A stretch of 64,000 bases of DNA from Caldilinea sp. CFX5. Its GTDB lineage: Bacteria; Chloroflexota; Anaerolineae; Caldilineales; Caldilineaceae. The notes beneath the pieces were generated by a model that did not search any database, was not told where the DNA came from, and was given only the letters and a program-made list of their open reading frames with translations. This document shows, piece after piece, positions 29,278-37,352 of this stretch. The position numbers were made by a program, and so were the translations under genes. Numbering within the stretch: the first letter of the stretch is position 1; each line of letters opens with the position of its first letter. The stretch is taken from the NCBI GenBank assembly GCA_021405325.1, contig QWII01000018.1:1-64000 (forward strand), read 5' to 3'.

Positions 29278-30075
29278 ATGAGCTACCTCACCATTGGCGA
29301 CAGCCAGCTCTACTACGAAGTCAGCGGGGCAGGAAAACCGATCCTCTTCTTGCACGATGGCATGTTAGATTCCACCTGTTGGGATCACCAATTTTCAACC
29401 TTTGCCAAGCGTTATCAGGTGATCCGGTATGACCGGCAAGGCTATGGGCGGTCCGGTGTACCGACAAGCCCCTTTTCCATGTTGGAAACCATTCAGGCGC
29501 TGCTGGCCCATTTGCAGATCGCAGAGGTGAGCTTGATCGGCGGCTCTATGGGTGGCGCGCTGGCGTTGCAATTTACCATCGCCCACCCCCATTTGGTGAG
29601 CAAGTTGGTCATTGTCGGCAGTCATCTCATTGGCATGCCCTTCTCAGCCGCCTTTGAGCAGCGTATGCAAACCGTCTTTCTACCCATGTTGGAAGAAGGC
29701 GATTTTGACGCCAAGATTGACCGGATTGCGCAGGACCCGTATCTCCTCGCGCCAGAAAACCAGGCTGTGCGTGTCGTCTTGCGTCAAAAGCTGTTGGCAA
29801 ACCCGCGTTGCCAGCTTGGCATCGGGCAAATCATGCGCCAGGATCTGATTCGCTTTGCTGATTTTCTGGCGGTTGATCGCCTGCAAGAAGTGCGAACACC
29901 CACGTTAATCATCCTTGGCGCCGCCGATGCGCCGGATATTTACAACCACACCGCCGCCATGCAGGCTGGCATCCGTCAGGCGCGCCGTGAGATCATTGCC
30001 AACGCCGGCCATCTGGTTTACTGGGAGAAACCGGAGGAGTTCGATCAACTTGTGTTATCGTTCTTGCAGAATTGA
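29278..30075 (+). CDS. Alpha/beta-hydrolase (first of a tandem pair)
   Basis: A 265-residue single-domain hydrolase. GGSMGG (near residue 89) is the nucleophile elbow with catalytic Ser; LGAADAPD gives the acid and NAGHLVYWEKPEEF the catalytic His. The oxyanion region is ILFLHDGMLDSTCWD. Size and motifs match esterases, lactonases or haloperoxidase-like members; substrate unknown. AAGGAG precedes the ATG. The next gene encodes a related hydrolase of similar size, so the two probably arose by duplication and form one transcript. Confidence 0.88.
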   Translation: MSYLTIGDSQLYYEVSGAGKPILFLHDGMLDSTCWDHQFSTFAKRYQVIRYDRQGYGRSGVPTSPFSMLETIQALLAHLQIAEVSLIGGSMGGALALQFTIAHPHLVSKLVIVGSHLIGMPFSAAFEQRMQTVFLPMLEEGDFDAKIDRIAQDPYLLAPENQAVRVVLRQKLLANPRCQLGIGQIMRQDLIRFADFLAVDRLQEVRTPTLIILGAADAPDIYNHTAAMQAGIRQARREIIANAGHLVYWEKPEEFDQLVLSFLQN

Positions 30076-30089
30076 AAAGCAGAGGAGGG

Positions 30090-30941
30090 ATGATGACGCA
30101 CTTACATCGTGCTTTTACCGAGATCAACGGTGCCAATCTCTACTATGAAGTCGCCGGTGCCGGACATCCGTTGGTCATGCTTCACGGTCACCTGCTCGAC
30201 AGTGGTCAGTGGGACGAGCAGGTTGCCGCCTTTGCCTCCGCCTATCAAACCATTCGCTACGATGCCCGCGGCTTTGGTCAATCGGCGCTGCCACCGGCGC
30301 CCTACACCCATCACGAAGATCTGTATACCTTGTTGCGTCGCTTAGCGATTGACCATGCCTATCTCATGGGCTGTTCGGGCGGCGGCGCAACTATCCTTGA
30401 TTTCGCCCTCACCTATCCGGCAATGGTGGATGCCTTGATTCTAGTTGGCACAGGCATTGGCGGTTATCAACCGGCCGGGCCGCCACCGCCGCCACTGGTC
30501 GCAATGGGCGAAGCACTGCAAAGCGGGAATGTTGCGCTGGCTGTCGAACTTTCGCTTCAACTGTTCACGGATGGCCCGCGTCGTACACCTGGGCAAGTGA
30601 ATCCGCAGGCGCGGGAACGCACCCGCACCATGACCGCGCATCTTTTTGCCCGTCCACCGGTGCCTGAGGCGCTACAGCAGTCGATTGAACCGCTTGCCCT
30701 TGAACGGCTTTCGGCGATCACAGCGCCCACGTTGGTGATCGTTGGCGCTGAGGATCAGCCACCGTTACACGAAATTGCTGACCTGGTCACAGCACAGATT
30801 GCCGGTGCGCAAAAAGTGATCATCCCTGACGCCGGTCACCATCCAAACTTGGAACAGCCGGAGCTGTTTCAGCAAGCCGTTCAGACTTTTCTACGGAATC
30901 TCACCGGAGATAATGATGCAAACCACAACCTTCCCTATTGA
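30090..30941 (+). CDS. Alpha/beta-hydrolase (second of a tandem pair)
   Basis: A hydrolase of about 283 residues, similar to its upstream neighbour. The elbow is GCSGGG with catalytic Ser near residue 96, VGAEDQPP gives the acid and DAGHHPNLEQPELF the catalytic His; MLHGHLLDSGQWDEQ is the oxyanion segment. Two adjacent ATG codons at 30090 and 30093 follow a strong GAGGAGGG; the longer frame from TTG at 30072 is not supported. Its 3' end overlaps the truncated GNAT gene by 29 bases. Confidence 0.88.
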   Translation: MMTHLHRAFTEINGANLYYEVAGAGHPLVMLHGHLLDSGQWDEQVAAFASAYQTIRYDARGFGQSALPPAPYTHHEDLYTLLRRLAIDHAYLMGCSGGGATILDFALTYPAMVDALILVGTGIGGYQPAGPPPPPLVAMGEALQSGNVALAVELSLQLFTDGPRRTPGQVNPQARERTRTMTAHLFARPPVPEALQQSIEPLALERLSAITAPTLVIVGAEDQPPLHEIADLVTAQIAGAQKVIIPDAGHHPNLEQPELFQQAVQTFLRNLTGDNDANHNLPY

Positions 30942-31155
30942 AACCAATCCCACGCCACAGGACCTCCAATTCTTGGAAGACCGTATCAATGAACACAATA
31001 CGTCAGTGACTGGTTATTATGATTTCCAGTGGCTGACCATCTTCGTTCGGGATGAAACCCAAACGATCATTGCCGGTCTTGCCGGTTACACTTGGGGGCA
31101 AAGTTGCAAAATTCAATTGTTTTGGGTGCAACTGGCGTTACGCCGCCAGGGTTAA
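30913..31155 (+). pseudogene. Truncated GNAT acetyltransferase
   Basis: Only 80 residues remain. They match the N-terminal half of a GNAT domain: a substrate-side strand pair (WLTIFVRDETQTIIAGLAGY) followed by IQLFWVQLALRRQG, which is the beta-4 strand running into the R/Q-x-x-G-x-G/A acetyl-CoA loop. The frame stops exactly at that loop, so the cofactor site and the C-terminal half are missing; 10 bases later the next gene starts with its own ribosome binding site. A deletion that fused the remnant to the next gene is likely. Activity is not expected. Confidence 0.7.
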
Positions 31156-31165
31156 GGAGGACATT

Positions 31166-31645
31166 ATGGTCGTAGCATTAACGATCCCGCCAATCGTCCA
31201 TAGGATTTTTATCAAGGCGCCGGCTGCCCAGGTCTTTGCGGCGATCACCACCGGCGAAGGGTGGAATGCTTGGTTTACCCAAGCCACCACCATTGATTTG
31301 CGCCTGGGTGGCTTGGTCACACTCCGCTGGCGCGACTGGGGGCCGGATCATGACACGGTAGAAGACGGTGGTCCCATTGTCGCATTAGCGCCAGACCGGG
31401 AATTTGCCTTCCTTTGGTCACGCGGCTCCAAACCAACAACTGTCCGTTTTACGCTAGAGCCACGCAGCGCAGGAACCGTAGTGACTGTCACTGATACCGG
31501 TCACCAGGAAACGCAACGTGATCTGGAGACTTGTATCAGTTGCGCCGCCGGCTGGGGTGAAGCGTTGGCACTCCTAAAGTTCTATCTGGAATATGGCGTG
31601 ACATATGGGACAGTGCCCAAGGTTGATGATGACAATCACAATTAA
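31166..31645 (+). CDS. AHSA1/SRPBCC-domain protein
   Basis: A 159-residue START-like helix-grip protein. IVHRIFIKAPAAQVFAAITT, the GGLVTLRWRDWG segment and the long C-terminal helix around DLETCISCAAGWGEALALLKFYLE are typical of the AHSA1 (activator of Hsp90 ATPase) subgroup, which binds hydrophobic ligands. In bacteria most are of unknown function and often travel with regulators. ATG at 31166 is chosen for its perfect AAGGAGG. It overlaps the following GNAT gene by 20 bases, so translation is probably coupled. Confidence 0.85.
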   Translation: MVVALTIPPIVHRIFIKAPAAQVFAAITTGEGWNAWFTQATTIDLRLGGLVTLRWRDWGPDHDTVEDGGPIVALAPDREFAFLWSRGSKPTTVRFTLEPRSAGTVVTVTDTGHQETQRDLETCISCAAGWGEALALLKFYLEYGVTYGTVPKVDDDNHN

Positions 31646-32261
31646 CAGATTGACCATAGCGCATGTTGATGAAGCTTACCGCCTCTATGAAGCAGTTCTA
31701 GGCGCTCGCCCCAATGTAACACCGCAGCGTCTTCTAGAGCGTTTAACGAATGGGCAAGGCATCTTTTACGTCGCTGTCGATACGAACACCAACAAAGTTG
31801 TCGGCATCAAATTTGGCTACGTTGAGGGCGACACCTGTATCGGACGGGGCATAGCGGTGCTACCTGCCTATCGACGGCAAGGCATTGCTTCCCAGTTGTT
31901 GCAGGCGTTTGAAGCAGAGATGCGCGCCAATCCGCAGATCAAGCATTATCTATTTGGCTCGGCGACAACCGAAGGCATACCGTTTCATCTGGCCAGCGGC
32001 TACTTGCCTACCGTCCTTATTCAGTTGGCGGATCGCACCCTCCGCGAGAAAATCGACCTGACCGGCTTCACCATTACCGAGGAAGGGTATAACGAAACCT
32101 ATCAGATCTATCAAATTTACACTACCCTCCAAGCCCCGGAGCAGAATCTGGCCTATTTCCACCAATTGCAACAGCGCTTTCCGCTGGCAGATGTACAGTT
32201 TGTCTTTTCAAAACAACTACGGGAGAATCATGGTACAGCTACAGCCAGTTCAACCATCTGA
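31626..32261 (+). CDS. GNAT-family N-acetyltransferase
   Basis: About 211 residues. The acetyl-CoA loop is RGIAVLPAYRRQGIASQLLQAF (R-x-x-G-I-A type), preceded by strands VVGIKFGYVEGD and followed by FGSATTEGIPFHLASGYLP, the usual late GNAT layout. A C-terminal extension of about 60 residues (NLAYFHQLQQRFPLADVQFV) is not part of the core domain. ATG at 31626 or 31629 lies inside the previous gene, and its end overlaps the next GNAT gene by 32 bases. The acceptor substrate is unknown. Confidence 0.85.
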   Translation: MMTITINRLTIAHVDEAYRLYEAVLGARPNVTPQRLLERLTNGQGIFYVAVDTNTNKVVGIKFGYVEGDTCIGRGIAVLPAYRRQGIASQLLQAFEAEMRANPQIKHYLFGSATTEGIPFHLASGYLPTVLIQLADRTLREKIDLTGFTITEEGYNETYQIYQIYTTLQAPEQNLAYFHQLQQRFPLADVQFVFSKQLRENHGTATASSTI

Positions 32262-32733
32262 ACAAGCGCAGTTACAAGCAATGGCCGAAGCCTACTGGCA
32301 AGAGATCATGCCCACCGCCGATGTGGTGCAAGACGCCGAACGGCGTACACGCTATTTTCAGGAGCGTTTTCCTCTGAATGACGAAAACCGCCGCGTCCAC
32401 TGGGCGCTTGTTGACGGGCAAGTGGTTGGCTTTATAGTGATAACGATCAACCCGGCGCGTAAACAAGTGATGGTAGAAGATTTTTACGTCCCACCGACCG
32501 AGCGACGTAAGGGCTACGGTGCAGCGATGATCCAGGCGCTCTACCAACAGTTGGATCAAACCAGCATTGAAATGGTCGAATTGACGGTACGGCGCGATAA
32601 TCCGCAGGCGCTGGCTTTCTGGGAAGCGCAGGGCTTTCGTATTGGGCATTACCTCTTGCGCCAATATCGTGAACCCAAAACCGGGGAATTGTTCATTGGT
32701 GCGCTCTCTTCTGATTTTGCCAACAACGAGTAA
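32230..32733 (+). CDS. GNAT-family N-acetyltransferase
   Basis: A 167-residue single GNAT domain. MVEDFYVPPTERRKGYGAAM carries beta-4 and the acetyl-CoA loop; LTVRRDNPQALAFWEAQGFR is the C-terminal signature. ATG at 32230 is used because GGGAGA lies 5 bases upstream; it overlaps the 3' end of the previous GNAT gene. Closest in pattern to small-molecule or amino-group acetyltransferases; the substrate is undetermined. Confidence 0.87.
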   Translation: MVQLQPVQPSEQAQLQAMAEAYWQEIMPTADVVQDAERRTRYFQERFPLNDENRRVHWALVDGQVVGFIVITINPARKQVMVEDFYVPPTERRKGYGAAMIQALYQQLDQTSIEMVELTVRRDNPQALAFWEAQGFRIGHYLLRQYREPKTGELFIGALSSDFANNE

Positions 32734-32747
32734 CAAAGGAGAAATCC

Positions 32748-33686
32748 ATGCAACGTTTCCCTATCCAACCCGTCACAGACGCCACCGTGACCGAAATCAT
32801 TGAACGGTTATACAATCAACGCCCGCACTTGGAGCGGTTGACGGGCGGCGTCAATAACCCCGTTTATGCATTCAGCTTTGGCGTTGGGCGTGAGGAGCGC
32901 GTGATCAAACTATCCGGCGTCGATCAGTGGCGACCGTGGGCGCTGCTCGATGAAATCGCCGCCATGCGCGCCCTGCGCGGCGCAGGCATTGTCGAAGTGC
33001 CGGAAATTGAATGCTGCCAAGAGGATTTGGGCTGGACGACGATCCCCTTCTTTGTCACCCGCCGCATCCGCCCCGGCATCCAGATTGAACCGGATCTTGG
33101 CCCTGATGATCCCGATGCTGAAGGGATTTGGCGGCAAGCCGGCGCGTTACGCGCACGCTTCGGGCAAGTCGATTGGCAATGCACCACCCGCACCTTGACA
33201 CCCCGCCAGGCTGCCGAACAGATCGTCCGTTTTATCAAGAATACTATGCCTTACTTAGAACGCCACCCAGTGTACCGTGGCGTTTTTGACGATCTCCTGG
33301 CCGCCGTAACAGAGGTGGCTATGGCGCAGGGCGAAGCCTTTGGTCAAGGGGATGCCGCCGAAATTCTCACCTGCGACCAGCAAGGGCTGGCGATGGTCGA
33401 TTTTAGCGGCTTTGTCGGCGCCCACCGGCGGCTGCGTGAGATCGGGATGATCAATGGCCGTATCCGCTTCCGCTATAACGGCGACCCCCGGCTGCCAACC
33501 TGGCACGAAGAGGGCTTCTTTGCCGGCGAACCGATTACCCCGGCAATGCGCCAGGAGTTGACCCTCTGGGAACTCTACGCCCTGGTCATGGATGTGGGCT
33601 GGCTGACCGAACTGGGGCGGCAGGCGGAGGCGGAAAGTCAACTGGCCTTTGCCCAGCAATGGCTGGCCCAAACGCATCCTGTGTGA
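32748..33686 (+). CDS. APH/choline-kinase-fold protein
   Basis: A 312-residue protein with the aminoglycoside-phosphotransferase-like fold: RLTGGVNNPVYAFSFG is the nucleotide loop, VIKLSG supplies the ATP-binding Lys, DEIAAMRALRGAGIVEVPEI the alpha-C region, and MVDFSGFVGAHR the metal-binding Asp. The catalytic loop, usually HGDxxxxN, reads GQGDAAEIL: the His is Gln, though Asp is kept, and the Asn is not obvious. It may phosphorylate a small molecule weakly or only bind one. Resistance should not be assumed. It ends the GNAT-rich transcript. Confidence 0.7.
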   Translation: MQRFPIQPVTDATVTEIIERLYNQRPHLERLTGGVNNPVYAFSFGVGREERVIKLSGVDQWRPWALLDEIAAMRALRGAGIVEVPEIECCQEDLGWTTIPFFVTRRIRPGIQIEPDLGPDDPDAEGIWRQAGALRARFGQVDWQCTTRTLTPRQAAEQIVRFIKNTMPYLERHPVYRGVFDDLLAAVTEVAMAQGEAFGQGDAAEILTCDQQGLAMVDFSGFVGAHRRLREIGMINGRIRFRYNGDPRLPTWHEEGFFAGEPITPAMRQELTLWELYALVMDVGWLTELGRQAEAESQLAFAQQWLAQTHPV

Positions 33687-33712
33687 GAGGCCGTAAAGTA
33701 CAACTTAATACA

Positions 33713-33820
33713 CCGCTCTGCGCGAGTCCGTGACTCGCCGAGAGCGGTAATCTATCTTCAGCAGATCGACGATCTTCACTTGCTGCGCGGTTGCGAGTCA
33801 CGGACTCGCGCAGAGCGGTA
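33713..33820. repeat. 27-bp perfect inverted repeat
   Basis: The arm at 33713-33739 (core CTGCGCGAGTCCGTGACTCG) is exactly complementary to 33794-33820 across a 54-base spacer. It sits between the APH-like gene and the MBL promoter and could isolate the two transcripts. Its core is related to the hairpin at 10962-10998. Confidence 0.7.
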
Positions 33821-33856
33821 ATCGATGCTTTACGCACAGATTGGTAAAATTGGCTC

Positions 33857-33905
33857 TTGACAAAACTAATATAATTAGTTTATAATCTAATTATATTAGT
33901 TTTGT
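33857..33905 (+). promoter_or_regulatory. Sigma-70 promoter with overlapping palindromic operator for the MBL-TetR operon
   Basis: TTGACA (33857-33862) and TATAAT (33881-33886) are both perfect consensus hexamers, 18 bases apart. Overlying them, ACAAAACTAATATAATTAG (33860-33878) is the exact reverse complement of 33887-33905, with an 8-base centre that contains most of the -10. Bound repressor would block RNA polymerase. The TetR-type regulator encoded at 34649-35218 in the same transcript is the natural candidate, giving autoregulation. Confidence 0.85.
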
Positions 33906-33930
33906 GGGATGTTTTGACAAGGAGCCATTT

Positions 33931-34659
33931 ATGCGCACGACCCATCACGGTGATTATCTAGTCCAACTGACCCGTTTTCCTGGTTTCTTCCCGGTCAACT
34001 GTTATTTGGTGCGGGAAGACGATGGTCTGACCCTGGTTGACACCGGCCTCTTTGGCAGCGCCCATGCGATCCTGGCCGCCGCCCAGCAACTTGCCCAGCC
34101 GATTCGGCGCATTGTTCTGACTCACGCCCACGGCGATCATGTGGGGTCGCTGGATGCGTTACACAAAGCGTTGCCGGACGCCCATGTACTGATCTCGGCG
34201 CGCGATGCCCGTTTCCTGACCGGCGACATGCGTTTGGAACCCAACGAGCCGCAAGCCAAATTGCGCGGCGGCTACCAGAAGGTGACCACTTGTCCAGATC
34301 GCCTGCTTGATGACGGCGACCGGGTTGGTTCCTTGCGTGTGGTCAGCGCCCCCGGCCACACACCCGGCCACATTGCGCTCTTTGATACGCGTGATGGTTC
34401 ACTGATCGCTGGGGACGCATTGCAAACCCAAGGCGGGATCGCGGTGGCAGGGAGCATGCGCTGGCGCTTCCCCTTCCCGGCTCTGGCCACCTGGTATCCG
34501 CCCGTGGCGGTGGCCAGTGTCCGCCGGTTGCGCACCCTGGCGCCGACACGGCTGGCGGTCGGGCATGGCGATGTGCTGGAACAACCGCTGGCCGCGCTGG
34601 ATCAGGCGATTGCTACCGCTGTCCGCACCTTTGGAGAGGTCGTCTTCCATGACGCGTAG
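33931..34659 (+). CDS. Metallo-beta-lactamase-fold hydrolase
   Basis: A 242-residue MBL-superfamily enzyme. The metal motif HAHGDH (in LTHAHGDHVGSLDALHK) is intact, with further ligands in APGHTPGHIALFDTR and LIAGDALQT; AVGHGDVLEQ near the end supplies the last His. Such stand-alone members hydrolyse thioesters, lactones or other small molecules. ATG at 33931 has AAGGAG 7 bases upstream. It is co-transcribed with the TetR gene (overlap of 11 bases) from the strong, tightly repressible promoter just upstream, so it is probably the enzyme induced by that repressor's ligand. Confidence 0.9.
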   Translation: MRTTHHGDYLVQLTRFPGFFPVNCYLVREDDGLTLVDTGLFGSAHAILAAAQQLAQPIRRIVLTHAHGDHVGSLDALHKALPDAHVLISARDARFLTGDMRLEPNEPQAKLRGGYQKVTTCPDRLLDDGDRVGSLRVVSAPGHTPGHIALFDTRDGSLIAGDALQTQGGIAVAGSMRWRFPFPALATWYPPVAVASVRRLRTLAPTRLAVGHGDVLEQPLAALDQAIATAVRTFGEVVFHDA

Positions 34660-35218
34660 AGCAGGGCTTACACGTGAACAGGTGGTGGCGGTGGCGGCTG
34701 AACTGGCCGACGCGCACGGATTGGCGCAGGTGACGCTGGCCCAAGTAGCGACACAAGTGGGCGTCCGGCTGCCGTCGCTCTATAATCATGTTGATGGACT
34801 ACCCGATCTGCACCGTGAATTGACCGTTGTCGGGCTGCGTCAACTGGGCAACGCCATCAGCCGGGCGGCCATTGGGAAGGCCGGCGATGAGGCTGTGCTG
34901 GCGGTCGCCCAAGCCTATCGCCGCTATGTGCTGGCCCATCCGGGGGTCTATGCGGCTACCGTACAAGCGCCGGCGCCGGGTGATCAGGCGTTGGAAGAAG
35001 CCAGCCGCGCCATTGTCGAGGTGGTGCTGGCTATTCTGGCGCCCTATGGGTTGGCCGAACAGGCGGCGATCCATGCCGTGCGCGGGTTACGGAGCATCGT
35101 CCACGGCTTTGCCACGGTAGAAGCCGCCGGCGGCTTTGGCATTCCACTCGATCGCGACGAAAGTTTTCTCTGGTTGTTGCGCACCTATCTGGCCGGACTG
35201 CGTGCTGTACCAGCCTAA
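34649..35218 (+). CDS. TetR-family transcriptional regulator with WHG-type ligand domain
   Basis: A 189-residue repressor-like protein. The N-terminal helix-turn-helix is LTREQVVAVAAELADAHGL, then VTLAQVATQVGVRLPSLYNH. The C-terminal ligand- and dimer-forming part, with VLAHPGVYAATVQAP and GLRSIVHGFATVEAAGGFG, fits the WHG-type subgroup. The start overlaps the stop of the MBL gene. It most likely binds the large palindrome at 33860-33905 and represses its own operon until a small ligand arrives. Ligand unknown. Confidence 0.9.
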   Translation: MTRRAGLTREQVVAVAAELADAHGLAQVTLAQVATQVGVRLPSLYNHVDGLPDLHRELTVVGLRQLGNAISRAAIGKAGDEAVLAVAQAYRRYVLAHPGVYAATVQAPAPGDQALEEASRAIVEVVLAILAPYGLAEQAAIHAVRGLRSIVHGFATVEAAGGFGIPLDRDESFLWLLRTYLAGLRAVPA

Positions 35219-35239
35219 TGGATGAATTGGGGGAGAATC

Positions 35240-35734
35240 ATGTTTACAATCCGTCCGGCCAGCCCGGCCGACGAACCCTTCCTGTGGGAGATGCTCTATG
35301 AGGCGATCTATGTGCCGGCAGGAAGGCCAAAGCCGAACCGCGCCATTTTACGGGAACCGTCGCTCGCTCACTATGTCGCCAACTGGGGTCAGCAACCAGG
35401 GGATTTTGCCTTGCTTGCCATTGATCAGCAAAGCGGGCAACCCGTAGGTGCGGCCTGGCTGCGCTTATTTTCCGCCGATGATCCAGGCTGGGGTTTTGTC
35501 GACGTCGATACCCCCGAAGTGAGCGTGGCGCTTCTACCGGATTATCGTGGGCAGGGTATTGGCTCAACGTTGCTGGGTGAACTGATCGCACTGGTCAATA
35601 GTCGTTATACGGCGTTGTCCTTAAGTGTAGATCCGCAAAACCCAGCGCTGCGTTTGTATGAACGGTTGGGCTTTGTTGTCGTGGGGGTCTCCGGGACATC
35701 GTTAACGATGCGGAAAGCGTTGGCGGCGCCATAG
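35240..35734 (+). CDS. GNAT-family N-acetyltransferase
   Basis: A 164-residue GNAT domain: MFTIRPASPADEPFLWEML start, PEVSVALLPDYRGQGIGSTL with the RGQGIG acetyl-CoA loop, and SVDPQNPALRLYERLGFVVV. ATG at 35240 is preferred, with GGGGGAGA about 6 bases upstream. It starts 21 bases after tetR and probably belongs to the same repressor-controlled transcript, making a three-gene operon of MBL hydrolase, TetR and GNAT. Confidence 0.88.
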   Translation: MFTIRPASPADEPFLWEMLYEAIYVPAGRPKPNRAILREPSLAHYVANWGQQPGDFALLAIDQQSGQPVGAAWLRLFSADDPGWGFVDVDTPEVSVALLPDYRGQGIGSTLLGELIALVNSRYTALSLSVDPQNPALRLYERLGFVVVGVSGTSLTMRKALAAP

Positions 35735-35863
35735 CCCCGGTGGTCGCCACAACCCCAGGAATAATGAACGTTACGAAAATAAATCGGTAACTGTAGGTCA
35801 TCGCCGCCGGCGTGACAAGTTCCAAGGATTACCGAAACCATTAGCTACCCTTCATCAGTCCCT

Positions 35864-35935
35864 GCTAACAACGAGAAGCCGTCTCAGCGGCTGAGTGCAT
35901 TGTCTCAGCCGCTGAGGCGGCTTCTCGTTGTTAGC
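35864..35935. terminator. 32-bp near-perfect inverted repeat between convergent genes
   Basis: The arm at 35864-35895 pairs with 35904-35935 with a single mismatch and an 8-base loop; the tip is TCAGCGGCTGAG. It lies between the plus-strand GNAT gene and the minus-strand gene ending at 35967. It fits a bidirectional terminator, though the stem is longer than usual. Confidence 0.7.
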
Positions 35936-35966
35936 TACGGTTTCAACCGGACTTCCTTCCGCTTGC

Positions 35967-37085
35967 TTACACTTTCACGCGTTGCAATTCACGGATGAAA
36001 GCCGAACGGCGGCTATAGCGGGTGCGCAATTGCTCAATGCGACTGGCAAAGGTCGTTCCCTGTCCTTGTTCACGCGCCAAATCACCTAACTGTTGCAAGA
36101 GGCTGATGGCTTGTTTGTAACCGTCAGCCGTCTTCTGTTCGATGAAGGTTTCTACCTCCTGCCAGGCTTGTTCGCTGCGCGGAGCCAGGGCCGCCAGCTC
36201 GGCTCGACGTTTGGCCTCCTTGGCGGCAGCCGCGGCCTGACGCCGCCGCTGCACCACTTCATCGCGCGCCGCCAACAGTTCATCAACGGTGCGGGCACCG
36301 CTGGGGTCATATTCGGCGCTCGCCGGTTGTAGCAACCCGATGCGCTGTTTCAGCTTCAAGTCCAGGTGCGCTTCGCCTTGCAAAAAGCGTTCGAGAAAGG
36401 CAATGCACTCCTCTTTGGAGAGGGCCGCCAGTGCGGTGGCGATGTCAACGGTGGGCGTGGCTGCGGCGCCACTGCCTTTGGCCGCGGCGGCCACCAGGTC
36501 TTTATCGATTTCAAAGAGCGCCATAAAATCGGTCAAGGCCGGTGAAAGGCTATCCAACCCGGGCGGCACCGGCGGCTCCAATGTATCTTCTTCAACTTCG
36601 CCGCTGTAATCGGCGCCATTCTGAATAGCCCGTAGCCAGGCGAGATAAAAGGCGCGGTAATCCCCGCCCATGATCTCGTGATAGAGGCCCGCCACGCCAT
36701 CGACCAAGCCGTCGGCCTCGATCCAATCGGTGCTATCTTCCGGGTTCCAGTCAAAGCCGACAATCACACTGTCGTCTACGGTTTGGTGATCGATGACCAT
36801 CGTCCCATCAAGGCAATAGGGTTCCAGCCGGCGGAGGTCCAGCAAACCTTTGGGGTAGCGGAATTTGAGCATAACCGTTCCCCAGTTTGCCATGTAAAAG
36901 AAGAGATCAAAGTAGCGCGCCAGCACCTGATTGGGGTCATGCTTAAAGTTGCCATAACTGTAATCAACGCTAAAGCTGGTGGCCGTCGTATGGCCGTGGC
37001 TAGAGAGCTTGTTCACGGCCGTTCGTTCTGCGGGAGTTAACTGACGATTGATGGTGCGAAATTCGTAGTATTGATACTCGCTCAT
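35967..37085 (-). CDS. Conserved hypothetical protein
   Basis: 372 residues. ATG at 37085 is chosen because a perfect AAGGAG lies 9 bases upstream; the longer frame to 37367 is not supported and crosses the next promoter. It opens MSEYQYYEFRTINRQLTPAE and has the conserved block SSHGHTTATSFSVDYSYGNF plus ARYFDLFFYMANWGTVMLKF, a pattern I associate with a widespread uncharacterised family often found near SWIM zinc-finger proteins. The second half is Ala/Glu/Arg-rich and probably coiled coil. No signal peptide or catalytic motif is visible. Function unknown. Confidence 0.75.
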   Translation of the reverse strand: MSEYQYYEFRTINRQLTPAERTAVNKLSSHGHTTATSFSVDYSYGNFKHDPNQVLARYFDLFFYMANWGTVMLKFRYPKGLLDLRRLEPYCLDGTMVIDHQTVDDSVIVGFDWNPEDSTDWIEADGLVDGVAGLYHEIMGGDYRAFYLAWLRAIQNGADYSGEVEEDTLEPPVPPGLDSLSPALTDFMALFEIDKDLVAAAAKGSGAAATPTVDIATALAALSKEECIAFLERFLQGEAHLDLKLKQRIGLLQPASAEYDPSGARTVDELLAARDEVVQRRRQAAAAAKEAKRRAELAALAPRSEQAWQEVETFIEQKTADGYKQAISLLQQLGDLAREQGQGTTFASRIEQLRTRYSRRSAFIRELQRVKV

Positions 37086-37352
37086 AAGCTTACTCCTTGG
37101 CCTATCACTGGAATTGAATGGTTGCCGACCGCTTAACCTTGGCAATGGTGCTGCCATTGTAGCACAGATATGGCAGTTTTTACAGCTTTGTTGGAAGGTC
37201 GGCAGTTGGACGATGCCCTTATCGACGCAAACTAGACAACATAGCACAAAAAAGGCAACCGATGATACAATAGCGGGTAAGCAACAATTGCCAATCTTTG
37301 CAATCTTCCGGGGAGGGCGTCCCCTCTCCGCTTGCAGCTTTAGGAGAATTTC

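Noticed and set aside
31052..31165. Longer N-terminus for the AHSA1 protein
   Set aside because: The extension reads through the truncated GNAT gene in another frame; the AAGGAGG directly before 31166 decides the start.
32748..33686. Aminoglycoside resistance gene
   Set aside because: Only the general APH fold is supported and the catalytic His is replaced; calling resistance would go beyond the sequence.
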